Of a DNA stretch of 64,000 nt, positions 35,927 through 43,715 are shown in pieces. Within the stretch, counting starts at the first letter, position 1; every line of letters starts with the position of its first letter. Both the position numbers and the translations under genes were made by a program. The notes beneath the pieces are model-generated. The model made no database searches. It was not told where the DNA came from and saw only the letters and a list, made by a program, of their open reading frames with translations. Source of the DNA: Sphingomonas_L flavalba_A (GTDB lineage: Bacteria > Pseudomonadota > Alphaproteobacteria > Sphingomonadales > Sphingomonadaceae). The stretch lies in the NCBI RefSeq assembly GCF_047553045.1, contig NZ_CP180208.1:3100001-3164000 (forward strand), in the 5' to 3' direction.

Positions 35927-37099
35927 TCAGGAGATTGCCGCCTCCTTGCCATCATCGCTACGGACGCCAGCGCGCGGGTTCCATCCCTCGATCTGGCGCA
36001 CTTCGTCGGGGTCGAGCACGCCGGTGTCGATCGCGATCTTGTGGGCGGCCCAGCGGGTTTGCGGGTCGCCGCGCAGGAAGCCGGACAGGTCAAGCTCCAG
36101 CTCAAGGGCGCTGCCGGCCGGGAACACGCTGCGCGCGTACTCCGCCTCCAGCTTGCGCGCCCAGGGGGCCAGCGTGAACATCGCGAACCAGCGGCCCGCC
36201 GTCTCGCTGTTCGTGAACGTGTTGTGCGAATAATCCTGCACCAGCGGCGGGGGCACCTGGAACAGCCGGCAGATTTCCTCGACCCCGAACTTGCGGGTTT
36301 CGAGTAGCTCGGCATCCTCCGGACTAATCTGCGACGCCGCCCAGGTCATGCCACCGTCTAGCACAAGGGTGCGGCCGGCATTGCGCGCGCCTTCGTGCCG
36401 GCTGGCCATCTGCTCCCGCAGATGGATGCGCTGGTCGTCGTTCAAGGTGCCCGGATAGGAAATGACCCCGGACGGAGCCATGCCGCGATCGAGGAAGCTG
36501 TTGGCGAACTGGTTCGACGACTGCACGCCTGCCACCGTCTCGGCAGCCCTGGACAGGCGGGAGCGGCCGACAAGGCCGTCATCGGTGCGGTCGCGCAGGT
36601 GGATCACCTCACCCTGCAACAGGCGGCGGCGGTGCCCGCGGCCGTCCGACACATCATAGGCGAGGCGGCCGCTCGCCAGTTCGGCAACCGTCACCATGCC
36701 CCACGGGATATAGCGGAACCCGGATAGCTGGCCGGCGCTGTCGCGCAGGATCTCCGCCAGGCCGTTGCCGGTCAGCAGGGTCGAGGCGACCAGATGCTCG
36801 ATGAAGTCGGGCCAGCTCATCGCCTCCGACACGCCGTCGCGGGTGATTCGCGCCAGCGGATGCCCGAGCGCCTCGATGCGGTTGCCGGCGCCATCGCGCT
36901 GATAGATCAACGCCGGGATCGAGCCGAGCGAAGTCGCAATGACCGTGGTGCAGGCGAGCACCGTGGACAGGTTCTCCGCCGCCCGCGCCGACAGGCCGGC
37001 GTGATAGCCTATGCCCGGCGCCAGCGCCGCCCAGGACGGATCGGCACCGCTGCGCTTCTCATAGCCCAGCCGGGCCGCCATGGCGTCAAGCAGCTTCAC
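35927..37099 (-). CDS. HK97-family phage portal protein
   Basis: A 390-residue portal protein, the dodecameric channel through which DNA enters the head. Family signatures are LSTVLACTTVIATSLGSIPA near 43, GNGLAEILRDSAGQ near 110, GVISYPGTLNDDQ near 210 and the clip/stem stretch RLFQVPPPLVQDYSHNTFTN near 285. The stop falls just before the HTH gene, and the ATG overlaps the protease stop by 4 nt. It is the third gene of the capsid-protease-portal run. Confidence 0.93.
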   Translation of the reverse strand: MKLLDAMAARLGYEKRSGADPSWAALAPGIGYHAGLSARAAENLSTVLACTTVIATSLGSIPALIYQRDGAGNRIEALGHPLARITRDGVSEAMSWPDFIEHLVASTLLTGNGLAEILRDSAGQLSGFRYIPWGMVTVAELASGRLAYDVSDGRGHRRRLLQGEVIHLRDRTDDGLVGRSRLSRAAETVAGVQSSNQFANSFLDRGMAPSGVISYPGTLNDDQRIHLREQMASRHEGARNAGRTLVLDGGMTWAASQISPEDAELLETRKFGVEEICRLFQVPPPLVQDYSHNTFTNSETAGRWFAMFTLAPWARKLEAEYARSVFPAGSALELELDLSGFLRGDPQTRWAAHKIAIDTGVLDPDEVRQIEGWNPRAGVRSDDGKEAAIS

Positions 37100-37635
37100 G
37101 CCATCAGCTCCGCCATGATGAGCCGCCGGCGCCGCCGGGCGCGCTCCTGCCCCGCCCCGGCCGCCCTGAGCGCGATTTCCGTGTCGGGATAGGCCGGCCA
37201 GGCCGACACGACGCTGATCTCGCGCAGCGCCACCGTCCGCAGCGTGCGGGTGCTGCCCTGCCAGCTTTCGCCGCCCTCCGGCACGGTGAACCCGAACGAC
37301 ATGCCGCCCAGGTCGCCGCGCTCGCCCAGCGCCAGCACGTCGCGGCCGGCCTGGGTGTCGGGCAGGTCGAGCGAGAAGGCCAGGCCCCGGCTGTCCTCGC
37401 TCAGGCGCAGGGTGCCGCTGCGCGTGCGCCCCAGCACCTTGCCCGGATCATGGTCGAGCATGGCCAGCACGTCGCCGGCCAGGGCGGCGCGAAAGGCGCC
37501 GGGGGCGATGCGCTCGTGATAGCTGCCGATATTGGCCATGCTGCCGAATACGGCGGCATAGCCCTCGATACGCCGTCCGGCGGTGCGGACCTCGGCAAAG
37601 GCCCGCCGCTCCATATCGCCCCCGGCCGCCATCAC
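37096..37635 (-). CDS. HK97-family prohead protease
   Basis: A 179-residue herpes-assemblin-type maturation protease that trims the capsid's scaffolding domain before DNA packaging. RRIEGYAAVFGSMANIG is near the N-terminus, the catalytic His62 lies in AMLDHDPGKVLGR, and Ser113 lies in GMSFGFTVPEGG. Length and motifs are normal. It overlaps both neighbours by 4 nt (ATGA), showing tight translational coupling with capsid and portal. Confidence 0.93.
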   Translation of the reverse strand: MMAAGGDMERRAFAEVRTAGRRIEGYAAVFGSMANIGSYHERIAPGAFRAALAGDVLAMLDHDPGKVLGRTRSGTLRLSEDSRGLAFSLDLPDTQAGRDVLALGERGDLGGMSFGFTVPEGGESWQGSTRTLRTVALREISVVSAWPAYPDTEIALRAAGAGQERARRRRRLIMAELMA

Positions 37636-38855
37636 GCGATGCCCTTGGCGGTGGCGAGCACGCCGCCGACGCTGACGAACGCCTTGGGGTGGCGCACCGC
37701 GCAGTCGACCGTCGCCATCGCCCGGATCGACACATTGCCCTTGGAATAGGCGGTGCTCTCGAACGGGTTCACCAGAATGTCGATTTCCGACCAGATGCCG
37801 ATCAGCAGTTCCGACCAGTCGCCATAGATCAGGCCGTGCTCATTGGTGCCTGCGCCCAGATTGGCCGGCACCTGGTTGCTGAACGTCACCGGCTCGTCAT
37901 GGAACAGCGTGGCGACGCCGACGGGCAGCTTGTTGGCGTCCAGCTGCTTCATGCCGATTTCGCGCAGCAGCGGCGTGGTGAGGAAGCCGCGCCGCCCGCC
38001 GACATTCTCGGTATCCGCCTTGCCGATGGCCACCGCCGTGGTGGTGAACAGGTCGGTGGCATAGGTCGCGGTCTGGATGCCGCTGGCGGACAGCACGCCT
38101 TTCGGCTCATTGGCGCCGCCGCCCTTGATCGCCGCCTTGTCGATCGCCAGCGCCAGGTTGCGGGCGAGCATCTGGCGCAGCAGCGCCTCCACGTCCGGCG
38201 ACGCCTGCAACAGCATGTTGCGCGACCATTCGCTGAGCGCGCCGGCATGCTTGGGGCTGAGGGTGATGCTGTCGAAATCGGCATCGTCGGCGCTCAGCGC
38301 GGCATTCTCCGCGACCCAGCCGATCGCGGGCGAATCGGTCTCGCGCGGGATGGACAGGTTGCCGGTAAGGCCGCCCAGCACCCGCGCGCCCATGCCGCGC
38401 ACCACGGACGACGCGACCAGCGCCGAAACATACTGGTCCGGGCGATGCTCGGTCGGCACCAGCTCGGCGCCGGTCGCGGTGGTCAGCACGCGCGTCTCGA
38501 ACAGTTCGGTCGGGATATACACGCCCTCGGCCGGCTTGCCGGCGCGCTTGGCCAGTTCGGCCTGCAACTCGCGCTCGCGCCCCCAGTCCACGCCCAGGCC
38601 GGCCGCGCCGGCAATGGCGCGCGACAGGCTGAACCGGGAACGGATCTCGGCATCCAGCTTGCCGTCGCCGTTGATCGGCCGGCCCGGCTCATGCCGCTCG
38701 GCTTCGTCAATCTTGCGCTGCCGGTCCAGCTTGCCGTCGAGCGCGCGCAACTCGCTCTCCGCCGCCGTAAACCCTTCGCCGTCATCGGCCGCGTGGGCCT
38801 CGGCCATGCGAGCGACGATCGCCGCCCGCTGTTCGATCAGGTCACTCGTCTTCAT
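37632..38855 (-). CDS. HK97-family major capsid protein with N-terminal scaffold domain
   Basis: A 407-residue capsid subunit. Residues 1 to about 100 form a charged coiled-coil delta domain (MKTSDLIEQRAAIVARMAEA onward), which the adjacent protease would remove. The HK97 fold follows: VPTEHRPDQYVSALVASSVV, IPRETDSPAIGWVAENAA, SEWSRNMLLQASPDVEALLR and NEPKGVLSASGIQ. The ATG overlaps the stop of a possible 66-codon ORF. No decoration protein is encoded. Confidence 0.94.
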   Translation of the reverse strand: MKTSDLIEQRAAIVARMAEAHAADDGEGFTAAESELRALDGKLDRQRKIDEAERHEPGRPINGDGKLDAEIRSRFSLSRAIAGAAGLGVDWGRERELQAELAKRAGKPAEGVYIPTELFETRVLTTATGAELVPTEHRPDQYVSALVASSVVRGMGARVLGGLTGNLSIPRETDSPAIGWVAENAALSADDADFDSITLSPKHAGALSEWSRNMLLQASPDVEALLRQMLARNLALAIDKAAIKGGGANEPKGVLSASGIQTATYATDLFTTTAVAIGKADTENVGGRRGFLTTPLLREIGMKQLDANKLPVGVATLFHDEPVTFSNQVPANLGAGTNEHGLIYGDWSELLIGIWSEIDILVNPFESTAYSKGNVSIRAMATVDCAVRHPKAFVSVGGVLATAKGIA

Positions 38856-39052
38856 TTCACATCCTCATGCTGGCGGAGGGCCGAAGCCCCCCGCACGGTG
38901 AAAGCCCACTGCCTCGCGGCGTTGGCGAAAAAGTGCGACGTTGCTCGATTGAGTCCCATCACCCGGCCCAGCGTGCCGGCCGCCCCAGACATCGAGCTTT
39001 CCGTTGTTGGCCGCGTCGCACCGGCCGCAAGGAATGGGGCGGACGAACGCAT
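38852..39052 (-). CDS. Possible small coupled ORF between regulator and capsid genes
   Basis: A 66-codon frame. Its ATG overlaps the stop of the 165-residue HTH gene as TGATG, and its TGA overlaps the capsid start as ATGA. It fills the 196-nt gap exactly. The peptide (MRSSAPFLAAGATRPTTESS, ending RGASALRQHEDVK) has no recognisable domain. The phasing suggests translation, but the protein may matter only as a bridge for coupled translation. Confidence 0.4.
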   Translation of the reverse strand: MRSSAPFLAAGATRPTTESSMSGAAGTLGRVMGLNRATSHFFANAARQWAFTVRGASALRQHEDVK

Positions 39053-39549
39053 CAGGAGGCGATGCCCAACGCAGCGAAAACCCGTTGCTCAATGGGATTG
39101 AGCAGGATCGTGTTCGCCGCTTCGACCGCATTCGGCTGGCCCCAGCTCAATCCCATGGCGGAAATGAGGTCGACGTCGTTGGCGGCGACCAGCCGGCCTT
39201 TCCCTTCGTCCGGCCAATAAATCAGGAGGGTTTCGCCCTTCTCGTGAATGTCAAACATATGGGCCGGGGGGCGATCCTCATCGCCAGTGTGGGCAAACTT
39301 CAACATTGCGACTTCCCACGCCGATTTGGGGTCGGCGCCGATGCTGATAAGCCGGACTGCGACGGCGAAGCCCAGCGCGTCCGTCAAGCTGAACAAGTTC
39401 GGCAACCCGAAAATGTCGGCTTTCTGAGACATTTCGCCGATGACGCGGAACTGCTGCCGCGAAAAGTAGGAGCGGAACGTGGGCGCGGGGATGCCGGCCG
39501 CTCTCGCAACCTCGGACGTTTTGAAACGGGGCGAGTGGTAATCAATCAT
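39052..39549 (-). CDS. Helix-turn-helix regulator-like protein of the element
   Basis: A 165-residue protein. The N-terminal FKTSEVARAAGIPAPTFRSY is a MerR/HTH_17-like DNA-binding helix pair, and residues 45-165 form an unrecognised domain (DALGFAVAVRLISIGADPKS, EKGETLLIYWPDEGKG). It sits just upstream of the capsid operon, so it could regulate that operon or be a structural accessory. Codon use and local GC are a little lower than in the chromosomal genes. Confidence 0.7.
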   Translation of the reverse strand: MIDYHSPRFKTSEVARAAGIPAPTFRSYFSRQQFRVIGEMSQKADIFGLPNLFSLTDALGFAVAVRLISIGADPKSAWEVAMLKFAHTGDEDRPPAHMFDIHEKGETLLIYWPDEGKGRLVAANDVDLISAMGLSWGQPNAVEAANTILLNPIEQRVFAALGIAS

Positions 39550-39624
39550 GGAACGACTCCTGATGCGGTTGCGTCAGCTATACATGATGCATCTGCGTCA
39601 GGTCAAACTCCTGGTTTCGGCGGC

Positions 39625-40182
39625 TTAAACGTCGGCCGTCCTGCTCTCCCGCAGCCGATATTCGACATGATCGCGGTGGTTGAAGCCGTTGTGATAGACG
39701 ATCCGGTCGCAGCGGGTCCGGCGGATGCGGTCGCGGTGCGGCTGGCGGATCAGCCGGGCTTCCCGGTCTTCCGCCTCGTCATCATGGTCCGGCTCGCGCC
39801 CGTCATGCTCGACGTCCTCCTCCGGATCGAAGCCCAGCGGATCGTCCTCGATGCCCATGTCGGCATCGTCTTCCTCCACATCCTCCAGCATCGCGAAGCC
39901 GGTTGCCGCCTCCGCGCCGCGTGCCGTCAGCTTGTGCCGGCCGCGCGTGTGCCATTCGGGATAGCTCTGGTCGCCCAGGTCATCGCCGGCCGACTCGGGC
40001 GGGTCGTCTTCCTCCCGGTCCGGGTCGCCATCCGCCAGGTCGAGCAGGTCGATCGCCACCGCGACGAACCCGGCGAGCTGGTCGCGGTCGAACGCCGCCA
40101 GAACGCGGGTAATGGCGGGCGGAGGGGCGGAAATGAAGGATGCGCGCGTCGGCGCGCCCGTGGTAGGGGCATGCGTAGCCAT
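39625..40182 (-). CDS. Acidic protein of the element, function unknown
   Basis: A 185-residue protein whose first 60 residues look folded (ITRVLAAFDRDQLAGFVAVA IDLLDLADGD, in two parts) and whose remainder is very acidic (DDPPESAGDDLGDQ, DVEEDDADMGIEDDP) before a basic C-terminus. GAGGAA stands 7 nt upstream of the ATG at 40182. Proteins with the LLDLADGDPDRE motif are common in sphingomonad prophages, but I know no function. Confidence 0.65.
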   Translation of the reverse strand: MATHAPTTGAPTRASFISAPPPAITRVLAAFDRDQLAGFVAVAIDLLDLADGDPDREEDDPPESAGDDLGDQSYPEWHTRGRHKLTARGAEAATGFAMLEDVEEDDADMGIEDDPLGFDPEEDVEHDGREPDHDDEAEDREARLIRQPHRDRIRRTRCDRIVYHNGFNHRDHVEYRLRESRTADV

Positions 40183-40274
40183 GATCGTTCCTCACGTGAA
40201 CGGTTGCGGTCAGAGCCGGAGCAAGGGGCCTAATCCTTGCTCCGGCTCGCAATAGCTGCCATCATCAATTCACC

Positions 40275-40457
40275 ATGTCAATTGTCGATGGCAGAAAACC
40301 GAAAAGAGGCCGCCCGGCGGTCAACGCGACAGCGGTGCAGGTGCGCTTGCCACCTGATCAGTTGGCTGCACTGGACGCTTGGATCGCCCGCCTTCCTGAT
40401 CCAAAGCCTTCCCGACCGGAGGCTATCCGCCAGATATTGTGGGGTGCGCTACGTTGA
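40275..40457 (+). CDS. Ribbon-helix-helix (CopG-like) protein
   Basis: A 60-residue basic protein. A KRGRP AT-hook-like start is followed by VQVRLPPDQLAALDAWI and SRPEAIRQILWGAL, which fit the beta-strand plus two-helix RHH DNA-binding fold. It is transcribed opposite to the surrounding head genes. The downstream membrane-protein gene begins at its stop (TTGA overlap), so the two form a pair. It may repress that pair or act as an immunity-type regulator. Confidence 0.7.
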   Translation: MSIVDGRKPKRGRPAVNATAVQVRLPPDQLAALDAWIARLPDPKPSRPEAIRQILWGALR

Positions 40458-40867
40458 TACAAACGGAGGACGATGCTGCTAAGCCTGTTCACGAGATTTC
40501 GGAACACGAATTCTTTGGCGATCTCAAGAATTGGCGCACAAACATCTGGCCGAAGCATTGGCCTAAGAGTGTCCGCGTCATTTCTGTTGCGGGTCTTTCA
40601 CTTATCGGCCTGGATGATGAAGGGCGAATGTATTTGAACGGAAAGCGCGTCTACACGGAGCGCCGTTTCGCATGGCAAGAGAGAGCCATCGCGTTGACCA
40701 TTGCGATCGCCACCGTAGTTGCTGCGGCTGCCGCAAGTGTATCTGCAATCACCGATTGGCGATCAATGAAGGCAGTGCCCGAACAGTACGCCGTCAAACC
40801 CACTCCAGCCCTATCCCGCGATACACCTTCGGCCCCTCATCGGTCGCCGCCAGCCCGCAGGCCATGA
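40454..40867 (+). CDS. Membrane protein paired with the RHH gene, function unknown
   Basis: A 137-residue protein. A hydrophilic N-terminal part (HEISEHEFFGDLKNWRTNIW) is followed by a beta-like stretch (ISVAGLSLIGLDDEGRMYLNG) and one transmembrane helix near 85-110 (ALTIAIATVVAAAAASVSAI). I placed the start at the TTG at 40454, overlapping the RHH stop; a GTG at 40439 is possible. The 3' end overlaps the convergent terminase gene by 74 nt. It has no recognised family and may be satellite cargo. Confidence 0.5.
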   Translation: MIQTEDDAAKPVHEISEHEFFGDLKNWRTNIWPKHWPKSVRVISVAGLSLIGLDDEGRMYLNGKRVYTERRFAWQERAIALTIAIATVVAAAAASVSAITDWRSMKAVPEQYAVKPTPALSRDTPSAPHRSPPARRP

Positions 40868-42440
40868 TGGCGGCAACGATGCCGTCGATCTTGTCGATCG
40901 ACTTGGCCTTGCTCGGCTTGCGGTTGCCGGCGGCGTCCTGCTCGATGATGACGTTGCCGGCCTGCCATTTCAGGATCGGCGAGCCGTTATGGCGCATCCG
41001 CCGTTCCAGCACTGCCCGCTCGAACGCATCGACCGCTGCCGCGTAGGATTTGAACCCCGGCACGAACTCGCTCATCGGCAGGTCGATGCCCTCGTCGGAC
41101 AGCAGCTTGGCCAGGTCCTCGAACCGCCAGCGGTCGAACGCGATGCCGGCCACGTCGTAGCACTGCCGGATGTCCGCCAGGCGCCGGGCGATGGCGACGC
41201 GATCGGTCGCCCGGCCGTTGGTCGTCTCGATCCACCCGGCATCGGCCCAGCGGTCATAGGGCACCCGGTCCCGCTCCACCCGTTCGCCGATCGTGTCGCC
41301 GGGCACGAAGTGCCAGGCCAGCAGCTTGCCCTTCGCCGGGAACCACAGCGCCAGCGCGGTCAGGTCGCGGGTGCTCGACAGGTCCAGCCCGCCATAGCAG
41401 CGTTCGCCCTCCAGCTCGGCCGGGTCGAACGGCTCGCCATTGGCCTCCCAGTCGGCGGCGTTCAGGAATCGGGCCTCCGCGTCGATCCGCTGGTTGAGCT
41501 GGAGCAGCCGGAACGACGGCTCGAACGACGGGGAGCGCATTGCCCGCGCCGCCGCGTCGGCGAACTGGTCAAGGTTCAGGAACGCGCCCAGCGCCGGGTT
41601 GGCGGCCGCCCATGCCGCCCTGTCGTCCAGCGCGCAGCCCTCCGGCGCGGCGTGCAGCTGGACATAGACCGACGGCACCGGCTCCGCGTCCAGCATCTCG
41701 GAGAAGAAATGCAGGTCGTCGGCCGCCTGGGTGCTGATCGTCACGCCCAGCGCCGACGCGCGCTTGCCCATGCCGGTCGCCAGATTGTCCCACAGCTCGC
41801 GGCTGCGCCATTGCGCCACCTCGTCGGCGATCCAGAACGACGGCGCCAGGCCATGCGCCTTGCGCGCGTCGCTGGTCAGGGCGCGCCACAGGGAATTGCT
41901 CCGCTCGTCGATGATTTCCTTGTGCCAGTCGCGGATGTTCACCCGCGCCGCCATCCACGGCACCTGTTCGACATAGGCGCGGGTCATCCGGTACAGCACG
42001 CCCGCCTGCTCGCGATCGAGGGCGGCGGCGTAGCATTCGCCATAGGGTTCCACCATCGGCCCCAGCAGGTGCGCCAGCGACAGGCCGGCGAGCACCGCCG
42101 ACTTGCCGTTGCCCCGCGCCACGCTGAGCGCCGCCAGCCGCACCAGGCGCTGCCCCTCGGCGTCCAGCGGGCCATAGACGCACCGCACGAACCGCTCCTG
42201 AAACTCCAGCAGCTCCATGCGCTCCCCGGCGCGCAGCCCGGACACGATCGGCAAGGCGCGCAGGAAGGCCAGCACCTGCTCCTCCGGCGGCATCCCGTCC
42301 TGCTCCCAGGGGTGGCGCGCCGTGGCCGGCTGGAACGGCACCACGTCGCCAAACAGCGGCCCGGCGCCCGCCGGGGCAGGGTGAGGCGCCCCCCGCGCCG
42401 CCTCCCGCAGCCGCGCCGCTCCAGGCCCGCGCTTACCCAC
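40794..42440 (-). CDS. Phage terminase large subunit (HK97/TerL family)
   Basis: A 548-residue packaging motor and nuclease. The ATPase domain has a Walker A-like SVARGNGKSAV at 107-117 and Walker B FWIADEVAQW at 202-211 (Asp206, Glu207). The RNase H-like nuclease domain begins GLDLSSTRDLTAL with Asp353. Its N-terminus (MGKRGPGAARLREAARG) resembles the start of P27-type small terminases, although no separate small terminase gene is present. It overlaps the HNH gene by 8 nt. No damage seen. Confidence 0.93.
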   Translation of the reverse strand: MGKRGPGAARLREAARGAPHPAPAGAGPLFGDVVPFQPATARHPWEQDGMPPEEQVLAFLRALPIVSGLRAGERMELLEFQERFVRCVYGPLDAEGQRLVRLAALSVARGNGKSAVLAGLSLAHLLGPMVEPYGECYAAALDREQAGVLYRMTRAYVEQVPWMAARVNIRDWHKEIIDERSNSLWRALTSDARKAHGLAPSFWIADEVAQWRSRELWDNLATGMGKRASALGVTISTQAADDLHFFSEMLDAEPVPSVYVQLHAAPEGCALDDRAAWAAANPALGAFLNLDQFADAAARAMRSPSFEPSFRLLQLNQRIDAEARFLNAADWEANGEPFDPAELEGERCYGGLDLSSTRDLTALALWFPAKGKLLAWHFVPGDTIGERVERDRVPYDRWADAGWIETTNGRATDRVAIARRLADIRQCYDVAGIAFDRWRFEDLAKLLSDEGIDLPMSEFVPGFKSYAAAVDAFERAVLERRMRHNGSPILKWQAGNVIIEQDAAGNRKPSKAKSIDKIDGIVAAIMACGLAATDEGPKVYRGIGLEWV

Positions 42441-42828
42441 GACGCCGCGAAACTAATTGAGGATTGAGGGGGCTGTCGGTCTTCAAGGGCGCAGCTCTGA
42501 GCGATTTTCCAGCCCAGGGGTGCGCCGGGTCGAGCGGGTTGCCGTTGGCATCGCAGCCCTTGCGCGGCTGGAGCTTGCGGGTGGTGCGTACCGCGCCGGC
42601 CTCCACGCCCCGCGCCGTCTTCTGCGAGTGGCACGACGCGCACATGCTGGTCAGCCCGTCGAGCGAGGGGAAGGCCGGGCCGCCGGTGCTGACCGGCACG
42701 ACGTGATCGACGGTGTTCGCCAGGGTGATGCGGCCGGCATCGACGCACGGCTCGCACATCGGATCGGCGCCCAGCTTGAGCAGGCGCAGCCGCTTCCATT
42801 GCGCGGTGTTGTACGGCCAGTCAGCCAA
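42433..42828 (-). CDS. HNH endonuclease of the packaging module
   Basis: A 131-residue HNH nuclease. The domain contains CEPCVDAG, then NTVDHVVPVSTGGPAFPSLD with the catalytic DH, and SMCASCHSQKTAR, the pattern of HK97 gp74-like proteins. In cos-type phages such an HNH protein assists terminase cutting, and its position directly before TerL fits. Both possible starts are TTG. The one at 42828 has GGGAG 8 nt upstream and overlaps the preceding stop by 8 nt, so I prefer it to the TTG at 42861. Confidence 0.85.
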   Translation of the reverse strand: MADWPYNTAQWKRLRLLKLGADPMCEPCVDAGRITLANTVDHVVPVSTGGPAFPSLDGLTSMCASCHSQKTARGVEAGAVRTTRKLQPRKGCDANGNPLDPAHPWAGKSLRAAPLKTDSPLNPQLVSRRRG

Positions 42829-43567
42829 AGCGATGGCTCCCGGGATAGACGCAGATGCCAAGCCGCTCGTTATGGCGGTCGATCGACTTCACTGCGCCGG
42901 CGAACCCATCGGCATTGTCGAGGTAACGGCGCACCCGGTAGCACCACTGCACGTCCGACAGCGCGATCGAGTAAAGCTCGACGGTCGGGTTCGTCGTCTC
43001 GAACACGATACGGTCGCCTTCGATCCGGCGGAACCGCTTGCCCAACTGAGCACCGCCAGCACGGCGGGCCACCTTGAATATCACGAGGTCATCGGGCCGG
43101 ATCGTTGCCGCCCTGTCGATCAGGCAGAGGCGGCCGTCGAGAACATGCGGCTCCATGCAATCACCGACACACCGGGTCAGCGCCCAACGGCCTTGGTGCC
43201 ACCATGCCCGCTTGGGCGACATGCCGGCGTTGAATGGCGCGGTCATGCTACGCCGATCATTCCCCCGCTGCACGACCCCACCGTTGCCGACCATCATGCG
43301 CGGGGCGAGCGACTGAGAAGCGGGGCTGACCCTCGGATTCTTGGGACCAAGGCCGAGGGTTTTTGCGCCAAGACCAAGCCCGGCGGCGACGCCCAAGGCG
43401 CCTATAGCGGTCGTGATCGCGCTGGCCGCAGCAACCGCCGTGGTGGCTGCCATACCGGCGCCGAACAGCGCCGGCGCCACAGCAAGGTTGATGGCTTGGC
43501 CAATGGCGGGGATGAAATTCAAGGAGATCAGGCCGATCGCCGCAACGCCCTTTACGATTTTACCCAT
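42821..43567 (-). CDS. S24/LexA-like peptidase domain protein with hydrophobic N-terminus
   Basis: A 248-residue protein. Residues 1-75 are hydrophobic and Gly/Ala-rich, with two or three possible membrane helices. Residues 128-215 match the S24/S26 fold: GDCMEPHVLDGRLCLIDR, the dyad-region lysine at 177 (QLGKRFRRIEGDRIVF) and ETTNPTVELYSI. The nucleophile position, usually Ser in GDSM, is Cys137 here. Start at 43567 has AAAGGA upstream. It could be a self-cleaving or membrane-tethered protein of the satellite; its role is unknown. Confidence 0.7.
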   Translation of the reverse strand: MGKIVKGVAAIGLISLNFIPAIGQAINLAVAPALFGAGMAATTAVAAASAITTAIGALGVAAGLGLGAKTLGLGPKNPRVSPASQSLAPRMMVGNGGVVQRGNDRRSMTAPFNAGMSPKRAWWHQGRWALTRCVGDCMEPHVLDGRLCLIDRAATIRPDDLVIFKVARRAGGAQLGKRFRRIEGDRIVFETTNPTVELYSIALSDVQWCYRVRRYLDNADGFAGAVKSIDRHNERLGICVYPGSHRFG

Positions 43568-43568
43568 T

Positions 43569-43715
43569 TCAGATCCTTTCCATGTCGCGCGCCAGTCGGC
43601 GCAGGTCTCGCTCGATTTCAGAGCGCGTCTCGAAATAGCGTTCGGGGTTGCGCCAGTCGGGCGACAGATGGCCGACGCGACGCGCCAGTTCGGCAAGACG
43701 GGGCGCCGCGTTCAT
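43569..43715 (-). CDS. 48-residue helical protein of the element
   Basis: This short gene starts MNAAPRLAELARRVGHLSPD and ends LRRLARDMERI. It has an excellent GGGAGGAGGG ribosome binding site 4 nt before the ATG. It overlaps the stop of the RepA-like gene by 4 nt and lies 1 nt before the S24-like gene, so it is part of the same operon. Small proteins of this type (WRNPERYFETRSEIERDL) recur in alphaproteobacterial prophages; no function is known. Confidence 0.75.
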   Translation of the reverse strand: MNAAPRLAELARRVGHLSPDWRNPERYFETRSEIERDLRRLARDMERI

